This document shows positions 1-8,835 of a stretch of 64,000 nucleotides of DNA, in pieces. The position numbers and the translations under genes are program-made. Origin of the DNA: an uncultured Odoribacter sp. (GTDB lineage Bacteria; Bacteroidota; Bacteroidia; Bacteroidales; Marinifilaceae); NCBI GenBank assembly GCA_910578105.1, contig CAJTPD010000005.1, forward strand, positions 1 through 64,000, given 5' to 3'. Under the pieces are notes generated by a model. That model saw only the letters and a list, made by a program, of their open reading frames with translations, made no database searches and was not told the origin of the DNA. Within the stretch, counting starts at the first letter, position 1. Each line of letters opens with the position of its first letter.

Positions 1-41
1 GCGTGACAGGCCTGTATTCTAACCAGCTGAACTACCGCACC
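1..41 (-). tRNA. tRNA-Asp (GTC), 5' part only
   Basis: Read on the minus strand from 41 to 1, the sequence gives a 7-nt acceptor strand GGTGCGG, TA, a D arm, and an anticodon arm with loop CTGTCAC, so the anticodon is GTC (Asp). The window edge cuts the molecule just after the anticodon loop, so the variable and T arms cannot be checked. A full promoter lies directly upstream (78-108). Confidence 0.93.
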
Positions 42-77
42 AATTTTAAAAGAACTGGCTATTATCAAATAGCAGTG

Positions 78-108
78 CAAATGTAGGGGCTTTTTTTGAA
101 TCTGCAAA
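78..108 (-). promoter_or_regulatory. Promoter of tRNA-Asp
   Basis: On the minus strand, TTTG (108-105), a 19-bp spacer and TACATTTG (85-78) match the Bacteroides -33/-7 consensus (TTTG, N19-21, TAnnTTTG) exactly. The tRNA begins 37 bp downstream. The same geometry is found before tRNA-Arg and the small RNA at 23 kb. Confidence 0.85.
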
Positions 109-289
109 TATTTTAATAAAAAAAAGCAGTTGATTTTAGAAAAAAAGTTATATCTTATCATAAATACTCTTGAAACACATAAATATTTTCAAAACATTCA
201 GACAATATGATTTCATGGGCTAAAATTTTTATATGTATTTCACTCTCTAAAGTTAAATGTAATCTTACAGACAAATTCGATAGAATGAT

Positions 290-297
290 TATATTTG
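290..297 (+). promoter_or_regulatory. -7 promoter element for the gene at 337
   Basis: TATATTTG matches TAnnTTTG and lies 39 bp before the ATG at 337. No TTTG is found at -33; a weak TTAC is at 265-268. Confidence 0.55.
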
Positions 298-336
298 TCT
301 TGTTAAATTTAATGCATTTTATTTAAAATTATAATT

Positions 337-2067
337 ATGAACAAAAAAAAAATAAAACATGTAATCTTGTGTATATGCTTTCTGTATAGCGGATTAGGAA
401 TGACAATTGCTCAAAAAGTAAAATACAAATCAATTACTCTCCCGGAAAAATTAGTGCTTCCCGGAGTACAGGACTATTTGCAGCCCACTCAGACATTTGC
501 TGTAAAAATACCGGAACAATTAGAGTTTTACCAAAAAGATAAGAAAGGCGGAAATGTCATGACATCTCCTATGATTTATCAGGCTAAAATAAAAGCTGCT
601 CTAACACAAGGAGATGAACTGGCAGATTACACTTTTAAGATTGCTACACCGGGAATTTGTATTTTGGATTCCTTGCTACCCAAAAAATCTTCCAGCGGTT
701 ATCTGGGAGAAATTAATTATACTTTTCCTGGAAGTCTTGAGGTATATAATAAAGATGGTAAAGTTATCAGACAATATATCCTGCAGGATAAAAATACAAT
801 GTTACATACAACTTATCATTCAGCTTTTTTGGCACCTCAACCTCAGCCAAGTATGAGCATTCCCGATAAACCCTCTATTGTTGGTTTTTCAACAGAAGCT
901 ATATTACTACAAACTTTCAGAAAAAATAAAAATGACATATATGCCCATATTGAGACAATCGAATTAAATAAACTAATAGAGATTGCACAGGAAATAATGG
1001 CTTTCGGATACGGCAGTTATGTATGGCCCTATAAATGCACCTATATGGAGTTGGATAAAAAAGCACAGCCTGTTTATCCGGAATTGACCCTATTGATAAA
1101 AGAATATGCTCAGACATTTACTGCTTATATTGCGGACCCGGGTAATGAGACTTACCGGACTAAATTTGCCGAATATGGAAATGCTTTTACCGCTTTGTTA
1201 AACGAACAAACTCCGGAAGGTGTCACTACCTGTTGTGCTTTCAATGCCATATGTTGCTATTGTATGGCTGAATATTTACCTCAAGCGGATTCTTTGTTCC
1301 GGAAATATAAAAAATTCTTTGGCTTCTTTGTATATCCGCGCTTGGATGATTTTGGATACGGTTACTGTGCCCGTCAAACCATGCGGAATACCGACGAAGT
1401 TGTATATTACACAAAGCCCCTCTCCTTTTCAGGCCGGATGCAAATGGAACAAAAATTACAACAGGAACTGGAACGGGCTACCCGTGACGAAGCATATCGT
1501 GCAGAACTGGAACGTTTGGATAAAAGAAATATAAAAAAAGAAGAGGGATATGTTATAGATGAAAATGGAAATAAATATGAAGGAAAGCTGGATGCGCAGT
1601 TTACTGAACCTAAAGCTTCAGGCATTGTGAATACTTCTCTGGGAAAACATGTTATGGTTTACCCCCAGGAAGGTAAAGTCCGTGGTTTTGGACCTGCCAA
1701 GATTCAGTATTTCGTGGCCGACAACATTTATTTCTTCCCTCTAAAAGAATATAATCCCGGAATAATTAAAGCCTTAGGGGTTCTTGAAGGCAGCATGAGC
1801 CGCATGTTCTACGAAAGAATTTACGAAACAGAGCATTACACACTTTATTATGACCGGACTGCTACCACAAAGGAAGATTATTTAATTGCCAAGAAAGGTT
1901 CCGAAGAAGCAGTTTCGTTTACCTGGATTCAGGTGTTGAATAAAAATGCCCTTGCCAAATTGGAAGTTTGTACTGCTTTACAGGAGCGCATCAAATCAAA
2001 AGAATTCGTAAAAGACAATGTTGATTCGATAAAGTCCTTTCTAGAAGCACTTGAAAAGTGCCAATGA
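337..2067 (+). CDS. Secreted protein of unknown function
   Basis: A 576-residue protein that I do not recognise. An N-terminal signal peptide (basic start, hydrophobic residues 8-24, ending near MTIAQ) sends it to the periplasm or outer surface; there is no lipobox. The middle has a cysteine cluster (TTCCAFNAICCYCMAEY, about residues 290-306) inside a helical stretch, then a charged segment about 370-405. The C-terminal half has short beta-like repeats containing 'DENGNKYEGK'. It stands alone with its own -7 element and a strong terminator, between two minus-strand tRNA genes. No catalytic motif is visible. The ATG is chosen because the signal peptide follows at once. Confidence 0.8.
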   Translation: MNKKKIKHVILCICFLYSGLGMTIAQKVKYKSITLPEKLVLPGVQDYLQPTQTFAVKIPEQLEFYQKDKKGGNVMTSPMIYQAKIKAALTQGDELADYTFKIATPGICILDSLLPKKSSSGYLGEINYTFPGSLEVYNKDGKVIRQYILQDKNTMLHTTYHSAFLAPQPQPSMSIPDKPSIVGFSTEAILLQTFRKNKNDIYAHIETIELNKLIEIAQEIMAFGYGSYVWPYKCTYMELDKKAQPVYPELTLLIKEYAQTFTAYIADPGNETYRTKFAEYGNAFTALLNEQTPEGVTTCCAFNAICCYCMAEYLPQADSLFRKYKKFFGFFVYPRLDDFGYGYCARQTMRNTDEVVYYTKPLSFSGRMQMEQKLQQELERATRDEAYRAELERLDKRNIKKEEGYVIDENGNKYEGKLDAQFTEPKASGIVNTSLGKHVMVYPQEGKVRGFGPAKIQYFVADNIYFFPLKEYNPGIIKALGVLEGSMSRMFYERIYETEHYTLYYDRTATTKEDYLIAKKGSEEAVSFTWIQVLNKNALAKLEVCTALQERIKSKEFVKDNVDSIKSFLEALEKCQ

Positions 2068-2111
2068 TAATACCCTGAATATTGAGTATTATAAATCAGT
2101 CCAAATATCTT

Positions 2112-2152
2112 AAAATTGGTGGAATTTGTTAATAAATCTCCACCAATTTTTT
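2112..2152 (+). terminator. Rho-independent terminator after the gene at 337
   Basis: A perfect 12-bp stem (AAAATTGGTGGA 2112-2123 with TCCACCAATTTT 2139-2150) is followed by further T residues, 45 bp after the stop codon. Confidence 0.85.
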
Positions 2153-2201
2153 ATCTGTTTTAGTAGCCTGACATATTTCCGTAAAGTCAAAAAACACTAA
2201 G

Positions 2202-2251
2202 AAAACAAGAAACCGACTGAAAAATAAAATTTCCGGTCGGCTCCTTGTTTT
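2202..2251 (-). terminator. Terminator of tRNA-Arg
   Basis: On the minus strand, AAAACAAGGAGCCGAC (2251-2236) pairs with GTCGGTTTCTTGTTTT (2217-2202). All 16 positions pair if two G-U wobbles are allowed; on the plus strand the same positions would be A-C mismatches, so the hairpin works best for the minus-strand tRNA that ends at 2271. Confidence 0.8.
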
Positions 2252-2270
2252 GCTTTCCCTTTCGATTAAG

Positions 2271-2344
2271 TGATTCAGGCGGGATTCGAACCCACGACCT
2301 ACGGCTTAGAAGGCCGTTGCTCTATCCAGCTGAGCTACTGAACC
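2271..2344 (-). tRNA. tRNA-Arg (TCT)
   Basis: A 74-nt cloverleaf on the minus strand. The acceptor stem GGTTCAG/CTGAATC pairs fully with one G-T wobble, the discriminator base is A, and the T arm contains GGGTTCGAATCCC. The anticodon stem is ACGGC/GCCGT with loop CTTCTAA, giving anticodon TCT (reads AGA/AGG). CCA is not encoded. Confidence 0.97.
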
Positions 2345-2366
2345 AACATTTTACGGTTTGGCGGTG

Positions 2367-2397
2367 CAAATATACGCTATAATCGTGATTTTCCAAA
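2367..2397 (-). promoter_or_regulatory. Promoter of tRNA-Arg
   Basis: Minus-strand TTTG (2397-2394), a 19-bp spacer and TATATTTG (2374-2367) match the full Bacteroides promoter; the tRNA starts 22 bp downstream. Confidence 0.85.
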
Positions 2398-2477
2398 TAT
2401 ATTTATTGAATTTTTACAATTATATTGACTTTCCTCTTCTGATTCTATCCTGCAAACAAACTGAAAAATACCTTAAA

Positions 2478-3767
2478 TTAATAATTTCCGCCACCCAACG
2501 CTCTTGCATATTCGGCCAAAGCTATTTTAAACTGATAATTGACCGACACAACATTGGTATAGGCTTGCAACCAGCTCACTTGTGCAGATAGAACATCCAG
2601 AATTGGCAGCTTTCCTTCATTATAACTGAATGTATTCAAAATCAAATTGTCTTTGGCAATATCCAGCGAAGAATAAACAATCTCCAGTTTATCAGCTATT
2701 TCAATCACATTTACCCAAGCGTTATTCAGCTCCTTACTCACCTGATCTTTCAATTGACTTCTTTCCAGTTCTCTTGTCTCTTCCTGAGTCCGGCTCATTC
2801 TCACATTCTGCCGCATTTCCCCCCAATGAAAAACCGGAATATTCACCTGAGCATATGCTGTAGTTGTCCACTTTGATTTTCCATCAATATTAATGAGTGT
2901 TGTACCATATTTTTCTTTCAATCCCACCACCAGCTGAGGCAAAAACCTGGAGCGTACCAACCCGGTCTGCATCCTGGCTATTTCAATATTCATAATAGCA
3001 GCCTGATAATCGGCGCGCTTTTCCAATGCTTTATCCAGAGTTGTTTGCCCGGGAACCCACAAAACTTTTTGTATAGAATCCGTCAGCACCACTTTAGCAT
3101 CGGGCTCCATACCCATCATAATATTCAGGGATTGTAATGCTATTTTATAATTAGTAGAAGAAGTATTCAACTGCAATTCAGCTTCTTTCAAACGATTTTG
3201 CACCATCAGCAAATCAGTCTTGCTGATAGCTCCTTCTTCAAACCGCTTACTGACAATATGATACAATTCACTAACCAACTGCACATACCGTTCCGATAAA
3301 CTCAGTAAATCCCCATTTGCAGCAACGGTCCAATAAGTTACATCGGCTGCGTAAATCATATTGTCAACAGTATGCTCTACTGCCAATTGAGCGATAGCAT
3401 GTTGCAATTTAGCTACATGATACTGTTTCCTCACCACACTACCTGAATAAATATTCTGAACCAAATCTGCTTCTATCCCGTAATTATCATGTTTCAAATC
3501 AGTACCGGGAAAAAACTCAATAGTCTCAATCTGATAAGAATAGTTACCGGAAGCATCCAATTTCGGAAAAAATCCGGTTCTGATGCTCTTTAAGGAATAA
3601 AGGGCTCCCTCTGCTGCCTGTTGTGATTTCCGGATATCCTGATTATAATCCAGCACTCTGGCACGGTATTGTCCGACAGACAATGTCTGAGCAAACATAC
3701 CGTTTACCCAAAACACAACTACAATTATCAAACCTATTTTTTTCATATAATTTATTCCATTTATCAT
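2478..3767 (-). CDS. TolC-family outer-membrane efflux channel
   Basis: A 429-residue outer-membrane factor, the exit duct of the tripartite RND pump encoded just upstream. After a signal peptide (KKIGLIIVVVFWVNGMFAQ) it has the two-fold repeat of long helices typical of TolC-like proteins: 'GALYSLKSIRTGFFPKLDASGNYSYQ' type coiled coil near residue 50 and a second copy near 'ILDVLSAQVSWLQAYTNVVSVNYQFKIALAEYARALGGG' at the C-terminus, the family's usual end. Its ATG overlaps the pump's stop codon (ATGA), so translation is probably coupled. A second ATG at 3746 would start the signal peptide directly and is an alternative start. Confidence 0.92.
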   Translation of the reverse strand: MINGINYMKKIGLIIVVVFWVNGMFAQTLSVGQYRARVLDYNQDIRKSQQAAEGALYSLKSIRTGFFPKLDASGNYSYQIETIEFFPGTDLKHDNYGIEADLVQNIYSGSVVRKQYHVAKLQHAIAQLAVEHTVDNMIYAADVTYWTVAANGDLLSLSERYVQLVSELYHIVSKRFEEGAISKTDLLMVQNRLKEAELQLNTSSTNYKIALQSLNIMMGMEPDAKVVLTDSIQKVLWVPGQTTLDKALEKRADYQAAIMNIEIARMQTGLVRSRFLPQLVVGLKEKYGTTLINIDGKSKWTTTAYAQVNIPVFHWGEMRQNVRMSRTQEETRELERSQLKDQVSKELNNAWVNVIEIADKLEIVYSSLDIAKDNLILNTFSYNEGKLPILDVLSAQVSWLQAYTNVVSVNYQFKIALAEYARALGGGNY

Positions 3768-6700
3768 TCCTCATTTGTCATCTGTGGAACAACATCCGTT
3801 ACTTTTACCCTGAACAATAAACTATAAGTGACAGGCAGTACAAAAATGGTCAGCAGACTTGCTACCAGCAATCCGCCCATAATACAAGCAGCCATGCCAC
3901 CGAACATAGCATCAAAAAGCAATGGCAACATCCCCAAAATAGTAGTTCCGGAAGCCATACTTACAGGCACAATTCTGGATTTTGTAGCTTCAATAATAGC
4001 CTCCAAACGCGGCAAACCTTTTTCTTCTTCTATACCTATCTGGTCCACCAGAACAATAGCATTCTTTATATTCATCCCTATCAATCCCAACACTCCGAGC
4101 AAAGCAAAGAAATCAAGCATTTTACCGGTTACAACCAAACCAAATACAACACCGATAAAAATCAATGGTACCATCAACAATATAATAGTCGGTTTACGAT
4201 AAGTCTTAAACAAAAATAATAACACAATAAACATCAGAATAAACGTTAAAGGTAAATTAGCTTCAATTGCAGCATTTGATTCCGCTTGGCTCTCATCCTC
4301 GCCAAACACTTTCATCCTGTACCCCTGCGGAAGAACCATTTTTTCTTCCAATGCATTTTTTATCTGAGTAAAAGCAGCCATTGTATTGGCTCCTCTTTTG
4401 GAATCACACTGAGCCATCATCACTTTTTCCCGATTATACCGTTTAATTACATTATAATTAAAATTAAAGGCAAAACTGTCTACAACCTGTGCTAAAGGCA
4501 CTGCATACCCGGATTGCGAAAAAACAGGCAAAGTCCTCATATTATCAATACCGGAAGTCTTTATATTATCCTCTTTCAGTAAAATAGGCATAAATAAATC
4601 TTTTTCCCGGTAATCTCCCAAAGCCAGACCGTTAGTAGCAATTTTCAAGGCATAAGCAACTGCCTGCCTGGTAATCCCCAGACGCTGTCCCCGTTCCTGG
4701 GAATAAACCGGTTCCCAAACCGGAACTTTATTACCCCAACTATTTTTTACGTCAGTGGCCATGTCACACTCCCGCATAACAGCCATAGCCTGTTCTGTCA
4801 ACATTGTCAGAGTATCTATATTATCCCCGATAAAACCAAATTCTATATTAGCCTCAACGGCAGGAGACAATTTAAACAAGGAAGAACGGATCAGAATATT
4901 CGGAAAATTCTCCCGGACATACTGATTCAGACGAGCTTCCACAGTTGTTGTATATTTTTTATCTTTTACTTCAACCAACAAATTACCAAAATTGGGCTTT
5001 GGTCCGAAAGAAGTACTGGCCAGATAATAACGTAAAGGTGAACTTCCATACGTTCCTGATACATTCACCACTTCATCCTGCCTCATTAGGAAGTCTTCAA
5101 TTCTGCCCATATCCTTTTCTGTTTCCCGGATACTATATCCCTCCGGCAAAAAGCAATCCGCCCGCAAATAAGGTTTGTCCATATTCGGAAAAAAATTCTG
5201 CGGCAATAAACCCATCACCACTAACGACAACATAAACAAACCAATCATGACCACCAAAGTAACCACTTTATAACGAATGAGTAAACGCAGAAAATTACCG
5301 AATTTGTGGTAAAATGGTTTATCATAGGGATCTTTACCATTTTCCCCATCCCCCTCTTTTAAAATAAAGTTTCCGAATACAGTGGTCTGTGACAATGCCA
5401 ATACCCAACTTAATATCAATGAAACAGCCAGCACAATAAACAAAGGTTTCACCATTTCGGCTACAGAAGACTGAGCCAAATATAAAGGCAAAAATGAGAA
5501 CACCGCAATCATCGTAGCCCCCAATAATCCCCACTGCGGAATTGTTGCCCCGTTAATCAAAGCCTGACGGCGACGTACACCCCGTTTTATAGCAATTTGA
5601 GCATTGTCGGTTACCACTATTGCATTATCCACCAACATTCCCATTGCAATGATAAAAGCAGCCAGCGATGTACGATTCAGACCAACTCCCATAAACTGCA
5701 TAATCAGTAAAGTTCCCCCGATACAAAATATCAGAGAACTGCCAATCAGCAGTCCGGCTCTTATTCCCATCACAATCAGAATGATAAAAATCACAATCAC
5801 AATAGATTCTATCAAATTCAGGATAAAACCATTGTTGGCTTCACGGGCAATCCGATCTTCCGGATAAAGTGTCACCATTTCAATACCAACAGGTATTTGC
5901 TGTTCTATTTGGGCCAATCTCATCCTTACCGATTCTCCGGCTTTCACAACATCATAATCAGGAGCTGTAGAAACTCCTATACCGATGGCTTTTTTTCCAT
6001 TTACCCGGATCAGAGTACTGGGTGGTTCCAAATATCCTTTCTCTACAACTGCAATATCCCCAAAACGAATTTGTTGTCCGCTCTCGGTGGAAATCAACTG
6101 ATTTCTGATATCTGTCAAATTTTTATAGGTTCCTTCGGCCAACACTTTCAACTGTATACTTCCGGCTTTTTTCTCTCCCGTGTTGATTAAAGAATTTTGC
6201 GATTTTATAGTTTGCATTACAGAATTCAGATTAATCCCTGAGTTTGCCAGTTTAGACATGGAAATGAAAATATTCACCACCTCAGTCTGTTCCCCAAACA
6301 AAGCTACCTTCTGGACTCCCTCAATAGTAACCAAATCCGTTTTGAGTTTCTGCCCCCATTCTCTCAAGTCATGATAACTAAAACCATCATCTGCTGTCAA
6401 AGCAAAATAAATCCCAAAAACATCTCCAAAATCATCAGAAACCTTAATGACAGAAGCTCCCTGAGGTAATTGCGACTGCACATTCAATACTTTCCGTCGC
6501 AGTTCATCCCACATCTGGGGCATTTCGTCCGGCGGAGTTGCAGGATCTAACTCGATGGAAATTTTAGACATACCATAATAGGAGTCAGATTTGATTTTAT
6601 AAACCCGGCGCATGGATTGAATTTCCCGCTCTATGGGTTCAGTAATCAGTTCTTCCACTTCTTTCGGAGAAGCTCCCGGATATTGAGTAACTAACACTGC

Positions 6701-6832
6701 TGTTTTAATCACAAACGGAGAATCTTCCTTTTTTCCCAACGAACCAAAAGAGAGTATTCCCCCTATCAGCATAACAACCAGGAAGAAATAAATAACTTTC
6801 GGATTATCTAAGGAATACTTAGCTATATTCAT
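3764..6832 (-). CDS. RND efflux permease (AcrB/HAE1-like)
   Basis: The inner-membrane proton-driven pump of the operon, 1022 residues, the usual length. The N-terminal 'YPGASPKEVEELITEPIE' and the large periplasmic loops are typical of AcrB-type transporters. In TM4 the proton-relay motif reads GMLVDNAIVV, with Asp at about 402 followed by Asn, where AcrB has two Asp; the TM10 lysine is present (GMNIKNAIVLVDQ). The single acidic residue is common in some Bacteroidota pumps and does not by itself suggest inactivity. It lies 12 bp after the adaptor gene and overlaps the channel gene. The substrate cannot be told; HAE1-type pumps export drugs, bile salts or other hydrophobic compounds. Confidence 0.94.
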   Translation of the reverse strand: MNIAKYSLDNPKVIYFFLVVMLIGGILSFGSLGKKEDSPFVIKTAVLVTQYPGASPKEVEELITEPIEREIQSMRRVYKIKSDSYYGMSKISIELDPATPPDEMPQMWDELRRKVLNVQSQLPQGASVIKVSDDFGDVFGIYFALTADDGFSYHDLREWGQKLKTDLVTIEGVQKVALFGEQTEVVNIFISMSKLANSGINLNSVMQTIKSQNSLINTGEKKAGSIQLKVLAEGTYKNLTDIRNQLISTESGQQIRFGDIAVVEKGYLEPPSTLIRVNGKKAIGIGVSTAPDYDVVKAGESVRMRLAQIEQQIPVGIEMVTLYPEDRIAREANNGFILNLIESIVIVIFIILIVMGIRAGLLIGSSLIFCIGGTLLIMQFMGVGLNRTSLAAFIIAMGMLVDNAIVVTDNAQIAIKRGVRRRQALINGATIPQWGLLGATMIAVFSFLPLYLAQSSVAEMVKPLFIVLAVSLILSWVLALSQTTVFGNFILKEGDGENGKDPYDKPFYHKFGNFLRLLIRYKVVTLVVMIGLFMLSLVVMGLLPQNFFPNMDKPYLRADCFLPEGYSIRETEKDMGRIEDFLMRQDEVVNVSGTYGSSPLRYYLASTSFGPKPNFGNLLVEVKDKKYTTTVEARLNQYVRENFPNILIRSSLFKLSPAVEANIEFGFIGDNIDTLTMLTEQAMAVMRECDMATDVKNSWGNKVPVWEPVYSQERGQRLGITRQAVAYALKIATNGLALGDYREKDLFMPILLKEDNIKTSGIDNMRTLPVFSQSGYAVPLAQVVDSFAFNFNYNVIKRYNREKVMMAQCDSKRGANTMAAFTQIKNALEEKMVLPQGYRMKVFGEDESQAESNAAIEANLPLTFILMFIVLLFLFKTYRKPTIILLMVPLIFIGVVFGLVVTGKMLDFFALLGVLGLIGMNIKNAIVLVDQIGIEEEKGLPRLEAIIEATKSRIVPVSMASGTTILGMLPLLFDAMFGGMAACIMGGLLVASLLTIFVLPVTYSLLFRVKVTDVVPQMTNEE

Positions 6833-6844
6833 GTATTTCCGTAT

Positions 6845-7897
6845 TTAATTATTTATAACGCTAACCTTTTGTCCCTGGGTGATATAATTCACTCCAGCTA
6901 CGACAATGATATCATCTGCTTTTAAACCAGAAGTAATCTGAACATTATCAGTCCCAAACAACTGTTCTGCTACAATAGACTGCCGTTTTACCGTCCCCTC
7001 CGCACTGTCATACAACCACACCGAGGTCTCATTTGTTTTCAGGTCTTTAAATACTGCACTCAAAGGCACAGAATAACCATCTCCGGTACTGTTATCAATA
7101 CTCAATCTCACTTTACAGGAAAAACCCGGATAAATATTATAAATATCCCGTCTGAAAGCTGTATCCGTAATAGCCAGACGTACCGGAATGCCACTCCCTT
7201 CGGGAGAAGCATCCACAAATTCTTTTACTTTAGCTTTAAACCATTTTCCTTTATAAGTATCAAATTCAACAGCCACCTGCATTGTTTCCCGGGTCAGACG
7301 CACATTTATCTCCGGAAGTATAAAACTAACTTCCAGTTTATCCGGATTCACCAATTTAATAATAGACTCTCCCGGCTGTACTTTCTGATAATTTTCAACA
7401 TATTTCTGTTCTACAAACCCATCAAAGGGAGCCCTCAGTTTTGTATCTGAAATCGTATTAACAGAAGTCTCATAAGCAGACTTTGCCTTTATAAAATTTG
7501 CTTGAGCTATTTCATAATCCTGCCTGGATATAGCCTGCATAGACAATAATTTCTTATTTCGTTCCATTTGCGATTTAGCTGTAATGTATGCCGCCTTATT
7601 AGCTTCATACTGCAAATTATAATCCAGCGGATCTATAGCAGCAATAACCATCCCTTTTTTTACTTTCTGGCCGGCATCTACGTTCATCTCTACCAACGGA
7701 CCAGCAACCTTAAAAGCCAACTTACTATATTCTTCAGCATCAACAACACCTGTATACATCCTTTGCATAGCCCCCAACGTCTCTACTTTTACAATATGTA
7801 CCGGTCTGGCAATATCCTGATAGCTCCTTTTTTTTCCCCCGCAGGAGAATCCCAGAATAACACATAAACCGGAAATAATACTTAATCTCAGCTTCAT
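6845..7897 (-). CDS. RND efflux periplasmic adaptor (membrane fusion protein)
   Basis: A 350-residue adaptor that links the pump to the TolC-like channel. It begins with a lipoprotein signal (SIISGLCVILGFSCGGKKR, lipobox Cys about 19). The biotinyl-lipoyl-like domain shows 'AGQKVKKGMVIAAIDPLDYNLQYEANKAAY' and, after a helical hairpin, 'LRAPFDGFVEQKYVENYQKVQPGE'. The barrel and membrane-proximal domains follow, with 'IVVAGVNYITQGQKV' at the end. First gene of the three-gene operon. I see no regulator gene next to it; the upstream 220 bp hold only a near-consensus -7 element (TAGCTTTTG, minus strand, about 7960-7952). Confidence 0.93.
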   Translation of the reverse strand: MKLRLSIISGLCVILGFSCGGKKRSYQDIARPVHIVKVETLGAMQRMYTGVVDAEEYSKLAFKVAGPLVEMNVDAGQKVKKGMVIAAIDPLDYNLQYEANKAAYITAKSQMERNKKLLSMQAISRQDYEIAQANFIKAKSAYETSVNTISDTKLRAPFDGFVEQKYVENYQKVQPGESIIKLVNPDKLEVSFILPEINVRLTRETMQVAVEFDTYKGKWFKAKVKEFVDASPEGSGIPVRLAITDTAFRRDIYNIYPGFSCKVRLSIDNSTGDGYSVPLSAVFKDLKTNETSVWLYDSAEGTVKRQSIVAEQLFGTDNVQITSGLKADDIIVVAGVNYITQGQKVSVINN

Positions 7898-8116
7898 GAT
7901 TAATATTTATTTTAACTTTTTATTTTGTACGCAAATTTGGGCCCCTATCTACAAAAGCTAAGTCAGCAGACCGATTAAGGTGTTAAAAAATATTGTAATT
8001 ATAAAAACAATACAAACAAATGCTATTATTTCTCATTATACGGCCCGCATAGCAATAAGTTATGAAAACAACCGTAAAAACGAGACAGCCTGATTTAAGA
8101 TAGCTTCTAAACAAGA
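7898..8116. other. Intergenic region upstream of the efflux operon
   Basis: With the flanking terminator, this makes a 337-bp gene-free stretch between the efflux operon and the nitroreductase gene. It must hold the efflux promoter. The best candidate is TAGCTTTTG on the minus strand at 7960-7952, one base longer than TAnnTTTG. I see no tRNA, clear operator palindrome or small ORF. Confidence 0.5.
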
Positions 8117-8146
8117 AAAACGAGTTCCATAAATGAAACTCGTTTT
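8117..8146 (-). terminator. Terminator of the parE-parC-aroK-nitroreductase operon
   Basis: AAAACGAGTT (8117-8126) pairs with AACTCGTTTT (8137-8146) around a 10-nt loop. On the minus strand it is followed by TTTCTTGTTT, 89 bp after the nitroreductase stop codon. Confidence 0.78.
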
Positions 8147-8234
8147 CTCTCTTTCAAAAAAGGATTTCCCGACTGATGTTCAGTAATAATTTATCCTACC
8201 GCAAAAATCCCCAGAACGAGGGATAATACAAACT

Positions 8235-8831
8235 TTACCATTTATTATAGTGTACTTTTGCTTCATCCCACTTATTTTTGGGACTATGCGGCAAAGCAGG
8301 ATATCCGACGGGAATAACACATAAAGAGTTAATCTGCTCCGGCAATACCACATATTTCCGAACCACTTCCATGCGTTCTGGATAAGGATAAGTTGCCGTC
8401 CATACAGCTCCCAGTCCCAAAGCCTCCGCAGCTAAAAGAATATTCTGAGTAGCCGCAGAACAATCCAGATACCAGTAGGAAGAACGGGTCGTATCTCCGC
8501 AAACTACAATAGCCATCGGAGCGTCTTTCAGCATTTTAGCATAAGGTAAAGCTGCAGCCATACTGTCCAAAACAACACGGTCAGTGATAACCAGAAATTC
8601 CCAAGGACGGACATCCTTCCCGCTGGGTGCTGCCATACCAGCTTTCAGGAGAATATCCAGCTTCTCTTTTTCTACTGGTTTAGGTAAATATTTCCGGACA
8701 CTTTTCCGGGCAAAAATGGTTTCCAATGCATCCCGCGTTTGAAACTTATTCTCTTCTTTCTTCAATTCACAAGCCGACATAACAAATAAAATTAGAGTAA
8801 CTACCAACAAATTGTTCATTTTCATAATCAT
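8235..8831 (-). CDS. Nitroreductase-family lipoprotein
   Basis: A 198-residue member of the FMN-dependent nitroreductase family, which reduce nitro compounds, quinones or similar with NAD(P)H. The core shows 'IFARKSVRKYLPKPVEKEKLDILLKAG' (FMN phosphate-binding arginines), 'AAPSGKDVRPWEFLVI' and 'EALGLGAVWTATYPY'. Unusually it is preceded by a lipoprotein signal, VTLILFVMSACELKK, with Cys at about 21, so it should be anchored outside the cytoplasm rather than being cytosolic. It is the last gene of the parE operon, 4 bp after the metallohydrolase. How FMN and reductant would be supplied outside the cytoplasm is unclear. ATGs at 8831, 8825 and 8819 are all possible starts; the signal sequence is kept in each. 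Confidence 0.88.
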   Translation of the reverse strand: MIMKMNNLLVVTLILFVMSACELKKEENKFQTRDALETIFARKSVRKYLPKPVEKEKLDILLKAGMAAPSGKDVRPWEFLVITDRVVLDSMAAALPYAKMLKDAPMAIVVCGDTTRSSYWYLDCSAATQNILLAAEALGLGAVWTATYPYPERMEVVRKYVVLPEQINSLCVIPVGYPALPHSPKNKWDEAKVHYNKW

Positions 8832-8835
8832 ACAT

